DNA of 64,000 nt from Pseudomonas sp. AKS31 (GCF_023634765.1 NZ_JAMLFX010000016.1:39275-103274); one strand, 5' to 3'; shown: positions 50,954-60,710, counted from the first letter of the stretch. Numbers and translations are program-made. The notes: generated from the sequence alone by a model not told the origin.

Positions 50954-52444
50954 GTGTTCGAGCTTGCAGAGTGGCAGCGCCGCGCCGTTGCATTGAAATT
51001 TCCCGACCAGGCCATGATCGATGGCAAGCATTGCTCCGCGCAATCGGGGCAGACGTTTGCCGCGATCAACCCGGCGACTGGCGAGTGTCTGGCCAATGTC
51101 GCGGCGTGTGGCGAAGACGATGTCGACGCGGCGGTGCGCAATTCACGTCAGGTGTTCGAGTCGGGCATCTGGTCGCAACGCGCGCCTGCCGAGCGCAAGC
51201 AAGTACTGCTGCGTCTGGCTGATCTGCTGATGAGCCATCGCGAAGAACTGGCGCTGCTTGATTCGCTGAACATGGGCAAACCGGTGATGGATGCCTACAA
51301 CATCGATGTGCCGGGCGCTGCCGGGGTGTTCCGCTGGTACGCCGAAAGCCTCGACAAACTTTACGATCAGGTCGCACCCAGTGCGCCGAATGTGCTGGCG
51401 ACGATTACCCGTGAAGCTCTAGGGGTGGTGGCCGCAGTGGTGCCGTGGAATTTTCCCTTGGACATGGCGGCGTGGAAGCTTGCGCCAGCGCTGGCAGCGG
51501 GTAATTCGGTGATCCTCAAACCGGCCGAGCAGTCACCGTTTTCGGCGTTGCGTCTGGCTGAGCTGGCGCTGGAAGCAGGGCTGCCAGCGGGTGTGCTCAA
51601 CGTGTTGCCGGGGCTTGGCGAGCAGACCGGCAAGGCGTTGGGGTTGCACGCGGATATCGATTGTCTGGTGTTCACCGGTTCGACTCAGGTCGGCAAATAT
51701 TTCATGGAGTATTCCGCGCAATCGAACCTCAAGCAGGTGTGGCTGGAGTGCGGTGGCAAGAGCGCTAATCTGGTGTTCGCCGATTGTCAGAATCTCGATC
51801 TGGCGGCGGAAAAAGCTGCATTCGGAATTTTCTTCAATCAGGGTGAAGTCTGCTCGGCCAACTCGCGTTTGCTGGTGCAGCGTTCGATTCATGATGAGTT
51901 CGTCGAACGGTTGAAAGTGCAGGCCGAGCGTTGGCTGCCGGGTGATCCGCTGGATCCGCAGAGCAGCGCTGGCGCCATCGTCGACCACAAGCAGACGGCG
52001 AGCATCATGCGCTTTATTCGCAGTGCCGGGCAGGCGGGGGCGACGCGGGTTTGTGGCGGCCAGCAGCGGCGCTTCAACGGCTCGGATAATTTCATTGAGC
52101 CGACGATTTTCACCGGCGTCACCGCGGACATGCCGCTGTTTCGCGAAGAGGTGTTTGGGCCAGTGCTGGCGGTGATGCCGTTCGATGATGAAGCGCAGGC
52201 CATACGGCTGGCCAATGACAGCGTGTATGGACTGGCCGCGTCGTTGTGGACCGATGACCTCAACCGTGCGCATCGTGTGGCGCGACAGTTGCGCGCGGGT
52301 ACGGTGTCGGTCAATACGGTGGACGCGCTGGATGTGACGGTGCCTTTTGGCGGTGGCAAGCAATCGGGATTTGGCCGGGATCTGTCGCTGCACTCGTTCG
52401 ACAAATATACCCAGCTGAAAACCACCTGGTTCCAGTTGCGCTGA
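50954..52444 (+). CDS. NAD(P)-dependent aldehyde dehydrogenase, PuuC/KauB-like
   Basis: 496-aa class-I/II aldehyde dehydrogenase. Catalytic C300 (FNQGEVCSANSRLLV) and general base E265 (VWLECGGKSANLVF) are present, with VPWNFPLDMAAWKLAPAL and FTGSTQVGK for cofactor binding. The sequence is closest to gamma-glutamyl-gamma-aminobutyraldehyde/4-guanidinobutyraldehyde dehydrogenases of polyamine breakdown. GAGGAGC-type ribosome site: CCAGGAGCATCC before the start codon. A neighbouring divergent LysR gene suggests induction. Substrate is uncertain. Confidence 0.9.
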   Translation: MFELAEWQRRAVALKFPDQAMIDGKHCSAQSGQTFAAINPATGECLANVAACGEDDVDAAVRNSRQVFESGIWSQRAPAERKQVLLRLADLLMSHREELALLDSLNMGKPVMDAYNIDVPGAAGVFRWYAESLDKLYDQVAPSAPNVLATITREALGVVAAVVPWNFPLDMAAWKLAPALAAGNSVILKPAEQSPFSALRLAELALEAGLPAGVLNVLPGLGEQTGKALGLHADIDCLVFTGSTQVGKYFMEYSAQSNLKQVWLECGGKSANLVFADCQNLDLAAEKAAFGIFFNQGEVCSANSRLLVQRSIHDEFVERLKVQAERWLPGDPLDPQSSAGAIVDHKQTASIMRFIRSAGQAGATRVCGGQQRRFNGSDNFIEPTIFTGVTADMPLFREEVFGPVLAVMPFDDEAQAIRLANDSVYGLAASLWTDDLNRAHRVARQLRAGTVSVNTVDALDVTVPFGGGKQSGFGRDLSLHSFDKYTQLKTTWFQLR

Positions 52445-52460
52445 TACCGTGTCGCCCTTA

Positions 52461-52670
52461 TCGCTGGCAGGCCAGCTCCCACACTGGATCTAAGTCGCAC
52501 GGCAGATCCCCTGTGGGAGCGAGCCTGCTCGCGAAAGCGGTGGGTCAGCAGCGAAAATGTCGACTGACGCGGCGCCATCGCTGGCAAGCCAGCTCCCACA
52601 GGTTTTAGTGGTGTACGCAAATCTAGAGCACACCCACGATCCCTGTGGGAGCTGGCTTGCCAGCGATAGC
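52461..52670. repeat. Cluster of REP units
   Basis: Four units in a row: TCGCTGGCAGGCCAGCTCCC, then GTGGGAGCGAGCCTGCTCGC, then TCGCTGGCAAGCCAGCTCCC and the inverted GGGAGCTGGCTTGCCAGCGA. Two REP families are mixed. The gap 52,671-52,945 has no gene and presumably carries the transporter promoter. Confidence 0.85.
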
Positions 52671-52945
52671 ATTCTCCCAGTCGCCGAAAATCCACAATTT
52701 GCACCCACCTCGCGCACCCCCGCAATCCCCGCCCTTTAGCAGTGCGCACTACCCAGTTTTTTCATCATTTGCAGCCAACAATTTCCTGATTTTCCTCACC
52801 GCGCACATGGGCCACCATCGGTCTTGCCCGCCAGCCGAATGTTGTCCGCCCAAGTGTCCGTGAGAGACCAACGGCAGCAACTGCACAACGGCCGGTGACC
52901 GTACTGCCCATGACAAAACTAAATCAACAGCGTCGGGAGTGCTCC

Positions 52946-53932
52946 ATGATCAAGTCCTTGTGTATTCGTCTCACTCATCCTCTGGCAATCACTGCCCTGG
53001 CTGTCACGGTCGCGACCAGCGCCCAGGCCGGCACCTTGTCCATCGGCCACACCACGTGGGTCGGCTACGGCACTCTCTATCTGGCTCAGGACCTGGGCTA
53101 CTTCAAGGAAAACGGCCTGACCGTCGAATTGCCGGTGGTTGAAGAGGCGTCGATGTACATGGCCGCGCAGGCGTCCGGGCAACTGTCCGGCTCGGCGTCG
53201 ACCATTGATGAAGTGCTCAAATACCGCCCGCAGTTCTGCTTCAAAGCAGTCGCGGCGCTGGATGACAGCCATGGCGGCGATGGCGTGCTGGTCGGCAAGG
53301 ATGTGAAAAGCCTGCAAGAGCTCAAGGGCAAATCCGTGGCCGTCAACGAAGGTTCGACCTCGCAGTTCTGGCTCTCCTACTTGCTGAAAAAGCACGGCAT
53401 GAAGATGAGCGACATCACCGTGCAGAACATGACCGCTGATGATGCCGCCACCGCGTTCATCGCCGGTCGCGTGCCCGCTGCCGTGACCTGGGAACCGCAC
53501 CTGTCGATGGTGCGCGACAAGCAGCAGGGCAAAGTGCTGATCGACAGCAGCAGCACCCCCGGCGTGATCGTCGATGTGGTCGCGCTCAATTGCAGCGTGA
53601 TCGAGAAGCAACCGGAAGACGTCAAGGCGCTGGTCGCCGGTTTGTACAAAGCCGTGCAGTACACCAAGGATCATCCGCAAGACGCTTACAAAATCATGGC
53701 CAAAGGTGTCGGCGGTTACCTGTCCGATCCGAAGGAACTGGCCGCCGCCGCGCAAGGCGTGCGTTTCTACGATCAAGCCATGAGCGAGAAACTTCTCGGC
53801 TCGCCGGGCAAACCGGGCGACAGCGCCGCGCTGATCAAACTGGCCAACGAAACCGCCAGCGAATTGCAGGGCAAACCTTACAACGTCAGCAACGACGAGT
53901 TGGTCGACAACCGTTTCGTCAGCCCGCGCTAG
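52946..53932 (+). CDS. ABC transporter substrate-binding protein, NitT/TauT type
   Basis: 328 aa with signal peptide (about 1-28, cleaved near AQA). The mature start LSIGHTTWVGYGTLYLAQDLGY is typical of NMT1/THI5-like binding proteins for sulfonates, nitrate or pyrimidines. It leads the operon with permease and ATPase; the ATG has GGGAGTG upstream. An upstream in-frame start (52,895) would spoil the signal peptide. Ligand not predictable; taurine or another amine/sulfonate would fit the neighbouring aldehyde dehydrogenase. Confidence 0.88.
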   Translation: MIKSLCIRLTHPLAITALAVTVATSAQAGTLSIGHTTWVGYGTLYLAQDLGYFKENGLTVELPVVEEASMYMAAQASGQLSGSASTIDEVLKYRPQFCFKAVAALDDSHGGDGVLVGKDVKSLQELKGKSVAVNEGSTSQFWLSYLLKKHGMKMSDITVQNMTADDAATAFIAGRVPAAVTWEPHLSMVRDKQQGKVLIDSSSTPGVIVDVVALNCSVIEKQPEDVKALVAGLYKAVQYTKDHPQDAYKIMAKGVGGYLSDPKELAAAAQGVRFYDQAMSEKLLGSPGKPGDSAALIKLANETASELQGKPYNVSNDELVDNRFVSPR

Positions 53933-53942
53933 GAGTTTTGCC

Positions 53943-54746
53943 ATGTTCAAGCGCAATTCATGGCTGAGCCGCAGCCTCACACCGAAAACCGCATTGCCGG
54001 TGCACGTGGTGTGGAGCGCCAGCGGTCTGGCCTGGGTGTTGTTGGTCGGCCTGTGGGCCGGGCTTTCTTATGGCGGCATCGTGCCGGGGATGTTCTTGCC
54101 GACGCCAGGCGCGGTGGTTGAAGCCGCCGTGCGCCTGGGCCGTGATGGCACCCTCGGCACGCATGTGTGGGCCAGTGTCGAAGTGGTGATGGTCGGCTTC
54201 ATTGTTTCGTCGCTGGTGGCGGTGCCGTTGGGGTTGCTGATGGGCAGCTTTCGCATCGTCCAGGCATTCCTTGAACCGCTGGTGAACTTCATTCGTTACT
54301 TGCCGGTAACCTCGTTCGTGCCGCTGTTCATTTTGTGGATCGGTATCGGTCTGGAGCAGCGCGTTTCGGTGATCATTTTCGGCGTGTTCTTCCAGCAACT
54401 GGTGATGATCGCTGACGTGTCGAAGGGGATTTCCAAGGACTTGATCAACGCTTCTTACACCCTGGGTTCCAACCGCCGCGACGCGGTGTTGCACGTGATC
54501 GCCCCAGCCTCGGTGCCCGGTGTGCTCGACACATTGCGGGTCACCATGGGCTGGGCCTGGACCTATCTGGTGGTGGCTGAACTGGTCGCTGCGTCCAGCG
54601 GTTTGGGTTACCTGAGCCTGAAGGCCATGCGCGGTTTTCAGGTCGACGTGATTTTCCTCGCTATCGCGATCATCGGCCTGCTCGGTCTGATCACCGATCA
54701 ACTGTTCCGTTTTCTCCGCTTGAGGGTTGCCGCATGGGCTCAGTGA
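53943..54746 (+). CDS. ABC transporter permease, NitT/TauT type
   Basis: 267 aa, about six membrane helices, with the EAA-type loop DLINASYTLGSNRRDAVLHVIAPASVPG (about 165-190). It starts 10 bases after the binding-protein gene and overlaps the ATPase start by 13 bases. Together they form one importer. Confidence 0.92.
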   Translation: MFKRNSWLSRSLTPKTALPVHVVWSASGLAWVLLVGLWAGLSYGGIVPGMFLPTPGAVVEAAVRLGRDGTLGTHVWASVEVVMVGFIVSSLVAVPLGLLMGSFRIVQAFLEPLVNFIRYLPVTSFVPLFILWIGIGLEQRVSVIIFGVFFQQLVMIADVSKGISKDLINASYTLGSNRRDAVLHVIAPASVPGVLDTLRVTMGWAWTYLVVAELVAASSGLGYLSLKAMRGFQVDVIFLAIAIIGLLGLITDQLFRFLRLRVAAWAQ

Positions 54747-55570
54747 CTGCTGCCAATCATCGTTTTATCGAACCTGTTGCGACCCCGGCGCACGCCGCGC
54801 CGCGCTTGCAGGTGGACAAGGTCAGCCTGCGTTACAAGAAGCCCGACGGTGGCACGTTTACGGCGCTGGAGGAGGTGTCGTTCGAGGTTCCGGATCAGCA
54901 GTTCGCCGTGCTGGTCGGGCCATCGGGTTGCGGCAAGTCGAGTCTGTTGTACCTGACCGCTGGCCTGGCCGAGCCGACCTCCGGCGAGATCTACGTCGGC
55001 GGCCAGCAAGTGCAAGGGCCGGGCGCGGATCGCGGCATGGTCTTTCAGAGTTACACGCTGTTCCCGTGGCTGACCGTACGGCAGAACGTCGAGTTCGGCC
55101 TCAAGCGCCGCGGCATGCCGGCGGCGCGACGCAAGGAAATCGTCGATTACTACGTCAACGAAGTCGGCCTCGCCGGGTTCGCCGACAACTACGCCAAGCA
55201 ATTGTCAGGCGGGATGATGCAGCGCGTGGCGATTGCCCGGGCGCTGGCCAATGATCCGCAGATTCTGCTGATGGACGAACCGTTCGGCGCGCTCGACAGC
55301 CAGACGCGTCTGCAGATGCAGCAGTTGTTGCTGCGGGTGTGGGGCAACAGCAAAAAGACTGTGCTGTTCGTCACCCATGACATCGACGAAGCGATTCTGC
55401 TCGGTGACCGGGTTTATGTGATGGGTGCCAAACCTGGACGGATCAAACAGATTCTCGATGTACCGATTGAGCGCCCGCGCTCACTGGACATGGTCATGGA
55501 GCGCTCGTTCATCGACATGAAACGGCAGATTTTCGGGCTGCTGCACGACGACCTCGAAGAGGTGCATTGA
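54734..55570 (+). CDS. ABC transporter ATP-binding protein, NitT/TauT type
   Basis: 278 aa with Walker A GPSGCGKSS (62-70), Q loop VFQSYTLFPW, signature LSGGMMQRVAIA, Walker B ILLMDEPFGALD and the switch His (FVTHDIDEA). It is the last gene of the transport operon. The N-terminal extension of about 25 residues is slightly longer than usual. No other oddity. Confidence 0.94.
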   Translation: MGSVTAANHRFIEPVATPAHAAPRLQVDKVSLRYKKPDGGTFTALEEVSFEVPDQQFAVLVGPSGCGKSSLLYLTAGLAEPTSGEIYVGGQQVQGPGADRGMVFQSYTLFPWLTVRQNVEFGLKRRGMPAARRKEIVDYYVNEVGLAGFADNYAKQLSGGMMQRVAIARALANDPQILLMDEPFGALDSQTRLQMQQLLLRVWGNSKKTVLFVTHDIDEAILLGDRVYVMGAKPGRIKQILDVPIERPRSLDMVMERSFIDMKRQIFGLLHDDLEEVH

Positions 55571-55592
55571 TCCAACTGTCACAACACCTGGC

Positions 55593-55688
55593 CATTGTGG
55601 GAGCGAGCCTGCTCGCGAAGGCGTAGCGACAGTCGATAAATGGGGTGCCTGACACACCGCTTTCGCGAGCAGGCTCGCTCCCACAGGG
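55593..55688. repeat. REP palindrome after transporter operon
   Basis: GTGGGAGCGAGCCTGCTCGC and its inverted copy TTCGCGAGCAGGCTCGCTCC flank about 35 bases. It probably protects or ends the transport mRNA. Confidence 0.85.
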
Positions 55689-55718
55689 TTTCGTGGTGGG
55701 GCAGCCGGTGGCGTGATT

Positions 55719-56639
55719 TTACTGCTGGGCAAACACGGTTTTGACCCATCCCCGCAGGGTGTATTTCTGGTAGATGTGTTCAGGTACATCGACGTACGGC
55801 TCGGTCATGAACCGTTCAGGAATCAGCGGGTTGGCCTCATCGATGACCAGAATGTTTGACGGGTTGTAGAAGTCATAGTCGACCACGCTGTTGTTGGTGG
55901 TGATTACTTTTTTCCGTGCGGCCATGGCCTCGAAGAAACGGAAGCTCAGCCCGGCCTGACCGGGCTTGGCAATGTCGAGAATGATCCGCGAACGTTTGAC
56001 CAACTCACCCACCGACTCCAGTGACATTCTCTGTTCGAAAAAGGTGATGCCCGGATGTGCGCCCGGGATCGGTTTGCTCTGAACCAGAAGCCTGTAATCG
56101 GTCACCCCGAGGCGATCGAACTCCTGCGCCAGCCCTTCAAGTGCCGGCACCCGATCCTTGCCTGCCATCACTACCAACGCCGAGTATTCATGAGGCTCGC
56201 CGTCGGCGATGTAGTCGTCGTAAATGAAGTTGTAGAGCTTTTTCAGGCCATAGCTCTCAGCGTTCTCCGGATCGAAGGAAAACACCTCGTCATACCCGGC
56301 CAGTTCCTCGCGCGTTATCGGCCAGCGACTGAAACTGTCATAGAGGTAGGCGATCTTGCGGTCGGAGACCTTGAGTCCAGTGGCCAGTTGTTTTGCATCA
56401 ATCTGGGCCGGGTTGATGATGAGCGCGACATCAAATCGTCCGCACGCAGCAATGGCTTTATTGAACTGGCGTAATTGCGCCCAGCGTTTCAGCGGGCGGC
56501 GCAAGATCTTCGGCGCTCGATCAAAGCTGTTCTGCATCGATGATGTGTCGATGAAGCACACGTCGTTGTCGATCATCAGGTAGTCCGCCAGTTTGCGCGC
56601 GTAACCCCCAATGTCCTTGCACACCAATAATATTTTCAT
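55719..56639 (-). CDS. Glycosyltransferase-like protein (CgeB type)
   Basis: 306 aa from the ATG (MKILLVCKDIGGYARKLADY). It has a Rossmann-like N-terminal half and a C-terminal portion with SRIILDIAKPGQAGLSFRFFEAMAARKKVIT, similar to the CgeB/GT-B donor-binding segment. It is probably a cytoplasmic glycosyltransferase acting on surface polysaccharide. No other polysaccharide genes are nearby. An upstream extension of 25 codons is rejected for lack of ribosome site. Confidence 0.72.
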   Translation of the reverse strand: MKILLVCKDIGGYARKLADYLMIDNDVCFIDTSSMQNSFDRAPKILRRPLKRWAQLRQFNKAIAACGRFDVALIINPAQIDAKQLATGLKVSDRKIAYLYDSFSRWPITREELAGYDEVFSFDPENAESYGLKKLYNFIYDDYIADGEPHEYSALVVMAGKDRVPALEGLAQEFDRLGVTDYRLLVQSKPIPGAHPGITFFEQRMSLESVGELVKRSRIILDIAKPGQAGLSFRFFEAMAARKKVITTNNSVVDYDFYNPSNILVIDEANPLIPERFMTEPYVDVPEHIYQKYTLRGWVKTVFAQQ

Positions 56640-56682
56640 GGGATTCCATATCGTCAATTCGGGCAGTGTTCCCCGGCCCTGC

Positions 56683-57762
56683 CTATGGTGCCGCCGGTAG
56701 CAGGAACCGAGCAATCACCGGCAGGTGATCGGAGATGCGTAACGTGTCGTCCTGGCGCACCGTCGCTTCGACCCGTTTGAGTTTCGGGCTGTAGAACAGA
56801 TAGTCGACCGTACGATCCGGGCCATTGAGGCCGGGATCATTGGGGTAGTGGGTCAGCCACTGCGCACGGTCGATACCGCTGGCTTCGTTGTTGGTCGGGA
56901 TCATCGGGTACTTGTCCCACAGCAGATGCAGCTCGCTGTCGGCGGAATAGGGCGTGCGCTGTTCGGCGGGGAGGCGACGATACTGGCCTAGCGGCAACAG
57001 GTTGAAGTCGCCGCCGATCAACCACGGTAGGCCCTGACTCTCGTATTTGTCGAGCACCTTGGCGACTGCGGTTACCTGCGCGAGCGAGGTGTCGTCCGGT
57101 TGGCTGGCACGCTCCAGATGCGTGTTGAACACGGTCAGTTGCCCGCCGTCACTCAGCGGCAGTTTGGTCGCGAGCAAAGCATCTTTCGGCTGGAACTGAC
57201 GGCTGATGAAATTGGCGGAGGCCACCGGCAATTGCAAGCGTTCGGCGTGCTCGATGCGGTAGCGGCTCAGGGTCGCCAGTTGTCGCCCGACGCTGCCGTA
57301 AATATGCGGATCGGGGACGAATTCGGCTTTCCAGTCGAACGCACTGGCGCTGCATGGATAGAGGTCGGCCACGCGTTCCTGCAACAGCTTCAGCTGATCC
57401 TGATAGTCGCTGGCCTTGGCGCCGTCATCCAGTTCCTGCAACAGCACCACATCAGGCTGCTCATCGCGGATCACCCGCGCCACTTCGTCGAGGCTGAAAG
57501 CCATGTCTTCCAGGGTCGGCGCTTCATCACTGCCCTGGGCCAGATCATTCCAGAACACGTAGCGTTTGCCGGCGAGGTACTGCACATTCCAGGTCATGAC
57601 TTTCACTGCCTGGCCCGGCACCAGCGTCGGTGGCGTTCCCGTGCAACTGACCGGCAGGGTTTCGCGGGCGTCCGGGCGCCAGGTCAGGCTGAACATCAAC
57701 CCGCCGATCACGACGATGGCGAGCACGACAAGCAACAGGGTGTAGCGCAGTAGGCGGGTCAT
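56683..57762 (-). CDS. Membrane-anchored endonuclease/exonuclease/phosphatase-family protein
   Basis: 359 aa with an N-terminal membrane helix (about 5-27) and an EEP domain: VKVMTWNVQYLAG (Asn), VLLQELDDG (Glu, metal binding), FNTHLER, GGDFNLLP and the C-terminal ISDHLPVIARFLL His. All catalytic positions of the DNase I-like fold are present. Possible substrates are DNA or phospho-lipids/inositides. The internal ATG precedes the membrane helix. It starts downstream of, and in the same direction as, the YciC-type gene. Confidence 0.85.
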   Translation of the reverse strand: MTRLLRYTLLLVVLAIVVIGGLMFSLTWRPDARETLPVSCTGTPPTLVPGQAVKVMTWNVQYLAGKRYVFWNDLAQGSDEAPTLEDMAFSLDEVARVIRDEQPDVVLLQELDDGAKASDYQDQLKLLQERVADLYPCSASAFDWKAEFVPDPHIYGSVGRQLATLSRYRIEHAERLQLPVASANFISRQFQPKDALLATKLPLSDGGQLTVFNTHLERASQPDDTSLAQVTAVAKVLDKYESQGLPWLIGGDFNLLPLGQYRRLPAEQRTPYSADSELHLLWDKYPMIPTNNEASGIDRAQWLTHYPNDPGLNGPDRTVDYLFYSPKLKRVEATVRQDDTLRISDHLPVIARFLLPAAP

Positions 57763-57837
57763 GGCTCGGCTTATGGCGTTACAGAAAGTGGCCCCGAGCA
57801 TACCTGACGGCTGTCTCGAAGCCCAAGCGCAGAGCGG

Positions 57838-58512
57838 TCAGATTACTCTGTCACGTTTGTCAGGCAATTCGCTGATCAACATGAACAGGCGGAACAACAC
57901 CACGCTGGTGAACAGTTGCAGGAAACTGTGAGCGCTGTCGATCAGAATGGCGATCACAGGATTCTGCGGCTCGGGGTACACCGCCAGCGTCGCGCCTTTG
58001 AGCAACCACAGCGGCGTCATCACACAGAGAATGCACAGCAGGATCCGCCAGAAATGCCCGCGGGTCAGGCGCAGGCTTTCTTTCATCGCCTGCAATGGCC
58101 CCATGCCGCGCAGCACCAGCAGGTATTCGCCGAACGCGAGCATCACCATCAACATCAGGCCTGGCAGGAAATACAGCGACAGGCCCAACAGAATCAGCAA
58201 GGTGTTCAGCGCCGTGAGCAGGGCGAAACGCGGCCACAGGGTGGCGGCCATCGCCAGCAGATCACGGTTGCGCGGCGCCTCGCCACGGCTGCGCGCATCG
58301 AGAAAGAGGATCAGCGCCGCGGTGTACAGCGGATACACCAGCAGACCGACGACGATACTGATCGCCGAAATGTCTTCCGGCCCGCTGGCGTGATCGACCA
58401 CTTGTTGCAGAAACGCTTCGAAAATCACCAGCGGCAGGCACAACCGCACGATGCTGCCCAAATGGCGTTTGAAAAAATACAGAGAGTCGCGCAGCACTTC
58501 GAGGGCATTCAT
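57838..58512 (-). CDS. YciC-like membrane protein
   Basis: 224-aa inner-membrane protein with about six helices, and a YciC/UPF0259 signature (SLYFFKRHLGSIVRLCLPLV near the N-terminus; LPGLMLMVMLAFGEYLLVLRG). Function is unknown. Its minus-strand position 75 bases upstream of the EEP gene suggests possible cotranscription. Confidence 0.78.
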   Translation of the reverse strand: MNALEVLRDSLYFFKRHLGSIVRLCLPLVIFEAFLQQVVDHASGPEDISAISIVVGLLVYPLYTAALILFLDARSRGEAPRNRDLLAMAATLWPRFALLTALNTLLILLGLSLYFLPGLMLMVMLAFGEYLLVLRGMGPLQAMKESLRLTRGHFWRILLCILCVMTPLWLLKGATLAVYPEPQNPVIAILIDSAHSFLQLFTSVVLFRLFMLISELPDKRDRVI

Positions 58513-58690
58513 CAGTCGGTATCGCAGGTCGAAAACAGTGGCTCACTTTAACCGATGATGGCTGGCGCGACACAAACGTAAACATTCGGTAAAGCTCATT
58601 GAAACATCCTGTCACTGTCTCCATTACGGGAGAGCACCTTGTCCACAGTGGACGAGGGCAACGTTATCCCCGGCAATCTACGAGGTCGCC

Positions 58691-59446
58691 ATGAACAGCG
58701 AAGAGCAAACCCTGATCGATGGACTGTTTTCCCGGCTGCAACAGGCCGAAACGGAGGCAGCCCCGCGCGATGCCCAGGCCGAGGCGCGGATCAAGGAACA
58801 CCTGACCCGCCAGCCGGCGGCAGGTTATTTCATGACCCAGGCGATTCTGGTGCAAGAGGCTGCGCTCAAGAGCCTCGACGAGCAGAACAATCAACTGACT
58901 CAACAGGTTCAGCAGTTGCAGGCCGAACTGCAATCGGCCAAGGCGCAGAGTGCGGCACCCGCGCCGAGCGGCGGCGGTGGTTTTCTGTCGAGTATTTTCG
59001 GTGGCAGCCCGCGTCCGGCGCCGACCCAGAGTGCCCCGGCCTCGACTGGCGGCTGGCGTGAACCGGCACCGCAGCAGAATTATGCCGCCCCGGCGCCACA
59101 GCAGAACTTCGGCGCAGCGCCGCCTAATTATGCGCAGCAAGCGGCTCCGGCAGCCGGCAGCAGTTTCCTTGGCGGCGCCTTGAAAACCGCTGCCGGTGTC
59201 GCGGGTGGCGTGATGCTGGCACAGGGCATCAGCAGCCTGTTCCATCACAACCAGCAGCCGGAAGAAATCGTTGAAGTGATCAAGGAAGAGCCGGCGCAAG
59301 TCGCGGACCAGAGCAACAATGGCTGGGGCGATGATCAGCGTGTGGCCGATAACGGCTTCTCTGGCAATGACCAGGGCGGGTTCACCGACACCGACTACGG
59401 CAACGACAACTCCTCGTTCTTTGATGATGACGATTCCTTCGTCTGA
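58691..59446 (+). CDS. DUF2076 domain-containing protein
   Basis: 251 aa. The first 75 residues (MNSEEQTLIDGLFSRLQQAE and LTRQPAAGYFMTQAILVQE) are the DUF2076 helical domain, followed by a Gln-rich coiled coil and a Pro/Ala/Gln/Gly-rich low-complexity middle with SSIFGGS and GAALKTAAGVAGGVMLAQGI-like hydrophobic segment (about 165-185). The acidic C-terminus ends FFDDDDSFV. This is a periplasmic ligand-binding-like family of unknown role, common in Pseudomonas. Confidence 0.88.
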   Translation: MNSEEQTLIDGLFSRLQQAETEAAPRDAQAEARIKEHLTRQPAAGYFMTQAILVQEAALKSLDEQNNQLTQQVQQLQAELQSAKAQSAAPAPSGGGGFLSSIFGGSPRPAPTQSAPASTGGWREPAPQQNYAAPAPQQNFGAAPPNYAQQAAPAAGSSFLGGALKTAAGVAGGVMLAQGISSLFHHNQQPEEIVEVIKEEPAQVADQSNNGWGDDQRVADNGFSGNDQGGFTDTDYGNDNSSFFDDDDSFV

Positions 59447-59584
59447 TTCACCATTCGTCCGGAGCCCCTGAGGGCTCCGGGCCGATTATTCGCGGAACCT
59501 TCCTTCGGACTGGCATACTGGGCGCCTTTTTCGGGCCAGGCGCCTGATCCCGCTTCGTGCGCTTGCGCGCCCACAGGAACTCCG

Positions 59585-60064
59585 GTGAAAAAAATCGCAG
59601 TGTTCGCCGACGTGCAGAACCTCTACTACACCGTGCGTCAGGCCTATGGTTGTCACTTCAACTATGCCGCATTGTGGGCCGACATCAGCAAGGACGGGCA
59701 GATCGTCGAGGCCTACGCCTACGCGATCGACCGCGGCGACAGCAAGCAGCAGCAATTCCAGCAGATCCTGCGCAACCTCGGTTTCACGGTGAAGCTCAAG
59801 CCCTACATCCAGCGCAGCGACGGCTCGGCCAAGGGCGACTGGGACGTAGGCATCACCCTCGACATCATGGACGCCGCCGACCACGTCGACGAAATCGTCC
59901 TGGCCTCCGGTGACGGTGATTTCGACATGCTGCTCGAACGCATCATCAGCAAACACGGCGTGCAAGCGGTCGCCTACGGCGTGCCCGGCCTCACCGCCAA
60001 CTCGCTGATCCGCGCCGCCAGCCGTTACGTGCCGATTGAAGGCGCGCTGCTTCTAAAGAATTGA
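59585..60064 (+). CDS. NYN-domain (LabA/DUF88-like) protein
   Basis: 159 aa from a GTG. FADVQNLYYTVRQAYG (D7 and N10 of the PIN-like active site), GDWDVGITLDIMDAAD and ASGDGDFDMLLERI hold the acidic residues of the NYN nuclease fold. Likely an RNase of the LabA type. It precedes the DnaQ-like exonuclease by 21 bases, so the two nucleases are probably coexpressed. Confidence 0.85.
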   Translation: MKKIAVFADVQNLYYTVRQAYGCHFNYAALWADISKDGQIVEAYAYAIDRGDSKQQQFQQILRNLGFTVKLKPYIQRSDGSAKGDWDVGITLDIMDAADHVDEIVLASGDGDFDMLLERIISKHGVQAVAYGVPGLTANSLIRAASRYVPIEGALLLKN

Positions 60065-60085
60065 TTTGACGGAGTACCACCCGGT

Positions 60086-60691
60086 TTGGAACGCATTGCA
60101 GTCATCGACTTTGAAACCACCGGCCTGTCGCCGAACAGCAGCTGCCGCGCCACGGAAATCGCCGTGGTCATGCTGGAAAACGGCCGCATCGTCGAGCGTT
60201 ACCAGAGCCTGATGAACGCCGGCGTCCGCGTTCCGGCGTTTATCGAGCAACTGACCGGTATCAGCAACGCCATGCTGCGCACCGCGCCGCCGGCCGAACG
60301 GGTGATGGAAGAGGTCAATGAGTTTGTCGGCTGCACGCCGCTGGTCGCACACAACGCCTCATTCGACCAGAAGTTCTGGGACTTTGAACTGGGGCGGATC
60401 AAACGCACGCGGTTGCAGAACTTTGCCTGTTCGCTGCTGCTGGCCCGGCGGTTGATGCCGGCGGCGCCGAATCACAAGCTCGGTACGCTCACTACATTTG
60501 CGCGGCTACCGCATACGGGGCAGGCTCACCGGGCCATGGCGGATGCCGAGATGGCGGCCAATCTGATGGCGCATCTGACGGAAGAGTTACGGCACAAGCA
60601 CGGTGTCAGCGAGCTATCGCACGACCTGCTGTGCAAGTTGCAGAAAGTCCCTGCCGCGAAAGTCATCGAACACCTGCAGCGCTATCGCTGA
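60086..60691 (+). CDS. DnaQ-like 3'-5' exonuclease
   Basis: 201 aa from TTG (MERIAVIDFETTGLSPNS). DEDDh motifs are visible: DFET (D8, E10), HNASFDQKFWDFE and HRAMADAEMAANL (His and Asp). The length and lack of polymerase-binding features suggest a stand-alone proofreading-type or RNase T-like exonuclease. GACGGAGT lies upstream of the start. Confidence 0.88.
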   Translation: MERIAVIDFETTGLSPNSSCRATEIAVVMLENGRIVERYQSLMNAGVRVPAFIEQLTGISNAMLRTAPPAERVMEEVNEFVGCTPLVAHNASFDQKFWDFELGRIKRTRLQNFACSLLLARRLMPAAPNHKLGTLTTFARLPHTGQAHRAMADAEMAANLMAHLTEELRHKHGVSELSHDLLCKLQKVPAAKVIEHLQRYR

Positions 60692-60710
60692 TTCCCAATC
60701 CAGTACACAA

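Noticed and set aside
52461..52670. CRISPR-like repeat array
   Set aside because: The repeats are inverted and of two REP families, with irregular spacing and no unique spacers.
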